Source: Reticulomyxa filosa (Eukaryota > Foraminifera > Reticulomyxidae). From it: DNA of 20,368 nt. The stretch is taken from contig ASPP01011113.1 of assembly GCA_000512085.1 (NCBI GenBank), positions 1 to 20,368 of the forward strand, in the 5' to 3' direction. Below are positions 18,617-20,368 of this stretch, one piece after another; the first letter of the stretch is position 1; the number at the start of each line of letters is the position of its first letter. Below the pieces are notes generated by a model that did no database searches, was not told the origin of the DNA, and saw nothing but the letters and a program-made list of their open reading frames with translations. The translations under genes were made by a program, and so were the position numbers.

Positions 18617-18889
18617 TTACTGAAGTCTCGTAGAGTCTGAGCGTAGTCCCTTGGATTCCCTCTGAGCTGTACAGAGGTGAGGCAATAAGTTGTGTGATCA
18701 CAAAAGTTTTGGAGTTTAAAATGATGCACTTCAAAACAAATTTAAATTAAAATTATTGCTTAAATGTTGAAGCTTGAATGTTATTTGTTGGTTACTTTTT
18801 GTAACGTATTGTATTATTTAGTACTTATTCATGTTTGAGTGAGGTGCTTGTTTACAATATTTTCATATACCAATTCAACAAATTACATT
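18617..18889. other. unassigned stretch inside LINE copy D
   Basis: No retrotransposon domain was recognised. At 18625-18700 the - strand has a relatively GC-rich open stretch (ASPLYSSEGIQGTTLRLYET) followed by a strong donor-like GTAAGT (about 18618-18623). It resembles an exon edge and may be host sequence inside or between copies. The rest is AT-rich with nothing visible. Confidence 0.4.
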
Positions 18890-19150
18890 CTTTCACGCTA
18901 AAAAAAAAGGCACAATATTTGCCTTTTTCCATTCAATTGGCATATATCCCATTCGGAAACTCCATCTAAATAGGAATACCACGAATCAATCATTGCATTG
19001 CCACCATTCTTGAGAATTTGATTGTGGATGTTATCAGGACCTTGTGTTTATATGGAGACAAATGTCTCAGTGACTCAATAACCTCCTTTGTAATGTCACT
19101 TTGATGGATATCAAATGACCAAATACAACTTTCATCCAACCCCAATGGCT
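18890..19150 (-). mobile_element. LINE fragment D: N-terminal RT region
   Basis: Translated pieces read right to left include GLDESCIWSFDIHQSDITKE (about 19080-19140), SLRHLSPYKHK and, in another frame, MPIEWKKANIVPFF (about 18905-18950). The last matches the conserved P-x-x-WK-x-A-x-v-P signature (motif 0/1) at the start of non-LTR reverse transcriptases. Several frameshifts and stops are present. It is the segment expected between the endonuclease and motif A. Confidence 0.65.
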
Positions 19151-19179
19151 TGGATATCGCCACTTTGAATATAATATCT

Positions 19180-19650
19180 TTTTTTACAATCTCATAATGC
19201 TGCTGATGTTTTTTAAATACAATTTCCGTTGCAGCTGCTTGGTGAACACCACGTGGTTTTGATATTGAACGTGCACATCCAAATCAACATTAAACGTTCT
19301 CCAATTACTAGCAAATGGAAGAATAAATGATGAACATAATGTGATATCAATACTTGATGTGGCAATGTATTGATAATATGCAATCCGTTGGATGTAATGA
19401 AATCGAGAATACAATCACCCACATCATCAGTATTCTGGTCCAACCATGCAGGATGATGTGCATTCCAATCGCCAATGATAATGTGTTCAGTTATTTTCTG
19501 AGCTGCAGATTTCGATAGAAATTGCAGAATAAGAGATTTCCACCCAACACGACTCATAACCAAATACATTAAATGTATCAGGCATGTTATTGAATGATCG
19601 TAATGTGGAATGCAAATCTCTTCGACATAACACTCCTGTTTCACTCCAGT
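19180..19650 (-). mobile_element. LINE fragment D: apurinic-type endonuclease domain
   Basis: The frame 19644-19213 contains HIIIGDWNAHHPAWLDQ followed by DDVGDCILDFITSNGLHI. This is the GD-x-NAHH-xx-W signature of the endonuclease/exonuclease/phosphatase domain that LINE elements use to nick target DNA. A second frame (19414-19184) continues with SIDITLCSSFILPFASNWRT and VDLDVHVQYQNHVVFT, the expected C-terminal motifs, so one frameshift separates the two. In intact relatives the second stretch reads SDH where this copy has QYQNH. Confidence 0.85.
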
Positions 19651-19959
19651 GATGAACGTAAAGATACTGGAAATTATAATCGATGTCTAAATCCTTCTTG
19701 CAATAAACAGATATGGGGCTGCTTATAATGTAATATTTGGGACTTGGAATAGAATCCGTTGATATTATTTTGAATCCATTTCCTTATTGGTGGGCCATTA
19801 TTATTTTCATTTCCATTTGGTCTTTGGCAGCATCAGTATAAGAGTAATTCTTGGCTTGTTGCTGCACATTTGATTTAATAGGAACGGTTTGAGATGCTTT
19901 TTTCTTCAGGAATGTATCTTCCTCGTTAATTTAATACCAAGTTTTTCTCTTGCCTTGCG
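19651..19959 (-). mobile_element. presumed ORF1-ORF2 linker of LINE copy D
   Basis: Lies between the zinc knuckle and the endonuclease on the same strand, so it is assigned to the element by position. In reading the - strand I see REKLGIK just after the zinc knuckle and then frames broken by many stops. No separate domain was recognised. Confidence 0.45.
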
Positions 19960-20368
19960 AATCACTTCACACTGCACAGAATTACTTGGATGTTGCCCAC
20001 TACATAACACACATTTGTGTTTGGTTCCACTTTCACCATTGAATATCCAATCTGAATGTCATTATCTTTCAATATCTTAATGCATCTTCAGTCTTGGATA
20101 ACATCACTTTAACAATTGGTCTTGTATTTGATATCCATAATCTTCCAATGTTTCTTTATCGCTTTCGTAGATTGATACACACTGATGTTGCTGATCGAAG
20201 TTCTTTGGATCTAATTGGAGTTATGACTATCGTTGGAACGTTGGAGCAAAGAAATTATCGTCGAGTTTTCATATTCTTTTCCAAATATCCTCGAATGTAA
20301 TATCATCAACTTTCTTTTCGTCGCTGTGTTGCGAATTTGAATGCTTTGCCTTTTTCACTTCTTCATTT
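19960..20368 (-). mobile_element. LINE fragment D: ORF1 C-terminus with zinc knuckle
   Basis: Positions 20013-19969 encode CVLCSGQHPSNSVQC, a C-x2-C-x3-H-x6-C zinc knuckle of the type found in ORF1 (gag-like) proteins of non-LTR elements, followed by EVIRKAREKLGIK. Upstream, in another frame, NDIQIGYSMVKVEP (about 20030-20070) matches the stretch that normally precedes such knuckles. The window edge frame encodes KKVDDITFEDIWKRI before a stop. ORF1 binds the element RNA. The copy is broken by several frame changes and may extend beyond the window. Confidence 0.7.

Noticed and set aside
1-20368. CRISPR arrays, bacterial operons, prophage or plasmid features
   Set aside because: No regularly spaced repeats, ribosome-binding sites or bacterial gene layout; the window is clearly eukaryotic with spliceosomal introns.
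1-20368. tRNA or rRNA genes
   Set aside because: No cloverleaf with box A/box B or conserved rRNA stretch was recognised by eye; a covariance-model scan would be needed to exclude small ones.

Overview
This window looks like nuclear DNA of an intron-rich, AT-rich protist. Four protein genes are split by short spliceosomal introns (about 61-228 nt, all GT-AG), one encodes a formin, and the right third holds decayed non-LTR retrotransposon copies. The loose donors, the TATA/CATA-rich introns and the protein families would fit a rhizarian such as a foraminifer like Reticulomyxa. That is a guess from general impression; nothing in the sequence proves it.

Left part (1-6508), two genes on the + strand. 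Positions 652-4150 encode a seven-exon protein of about 992 residues. It has an acidic N-terminus, one membrane segment and an SGNH/GDSL-type hydrolase domain, so it is probably a type II membrane esterase. Positions 4498-6508 encode a three-exon, Cys-rich protein of about 606 residues. It has two degenerate RING-like modules, one canonical C3HC4 RING and one textbook IBR zinc domain, which makes it RBR ubiquitin-ligase-like. A possible last exon of a further upstream gene lies at 190-239. The RBR-like gene converges with the formin gene across 6509-6842.

Middle (6843-14240). The - strand carries a ten-exon formin of about 1567 residues in the order PH domain, GBD/FH3 armadillo region, coiled coil, FH1, FH2 and Lys-rich tail. 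A ~440 bp divergent spacer separates it from a four-exon + strand gene. That gene encodes about 343 residues, with a hydrophobic hairpin and a long helical region, and I do not recognise the family.

Three of the four genes need single-base frame corrections, six in all and mostly at A/T or C runs. With these corrections every reconstructed coding sequence is an exact multiple of three, and the splice phases match at the junctions. Read or assembly length errors in homopolymers are the simplest explanation.

Right part (14241-20368). First comes ~1.6 kb of AT-rich sequence with no gene. Next are pieces of one family of non-LTR (LINE) retrotransposon in mixed orientations: two divergent copies of the reverse transcriptase thumb/RNase H region (15830-17640), a small piece downstream of reverse transcriptase motif C (17875-18081), and a longer - strand copy running from an ORF1 zinc knuckle through the endonuclease to the reverse transcriptase FADD motif (20368 down to 18085). 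All are broken by stops and frameshifts and cannot encode an active element. I saw no rRNA, tRNA, CRISPR array or bacterial-type operon.
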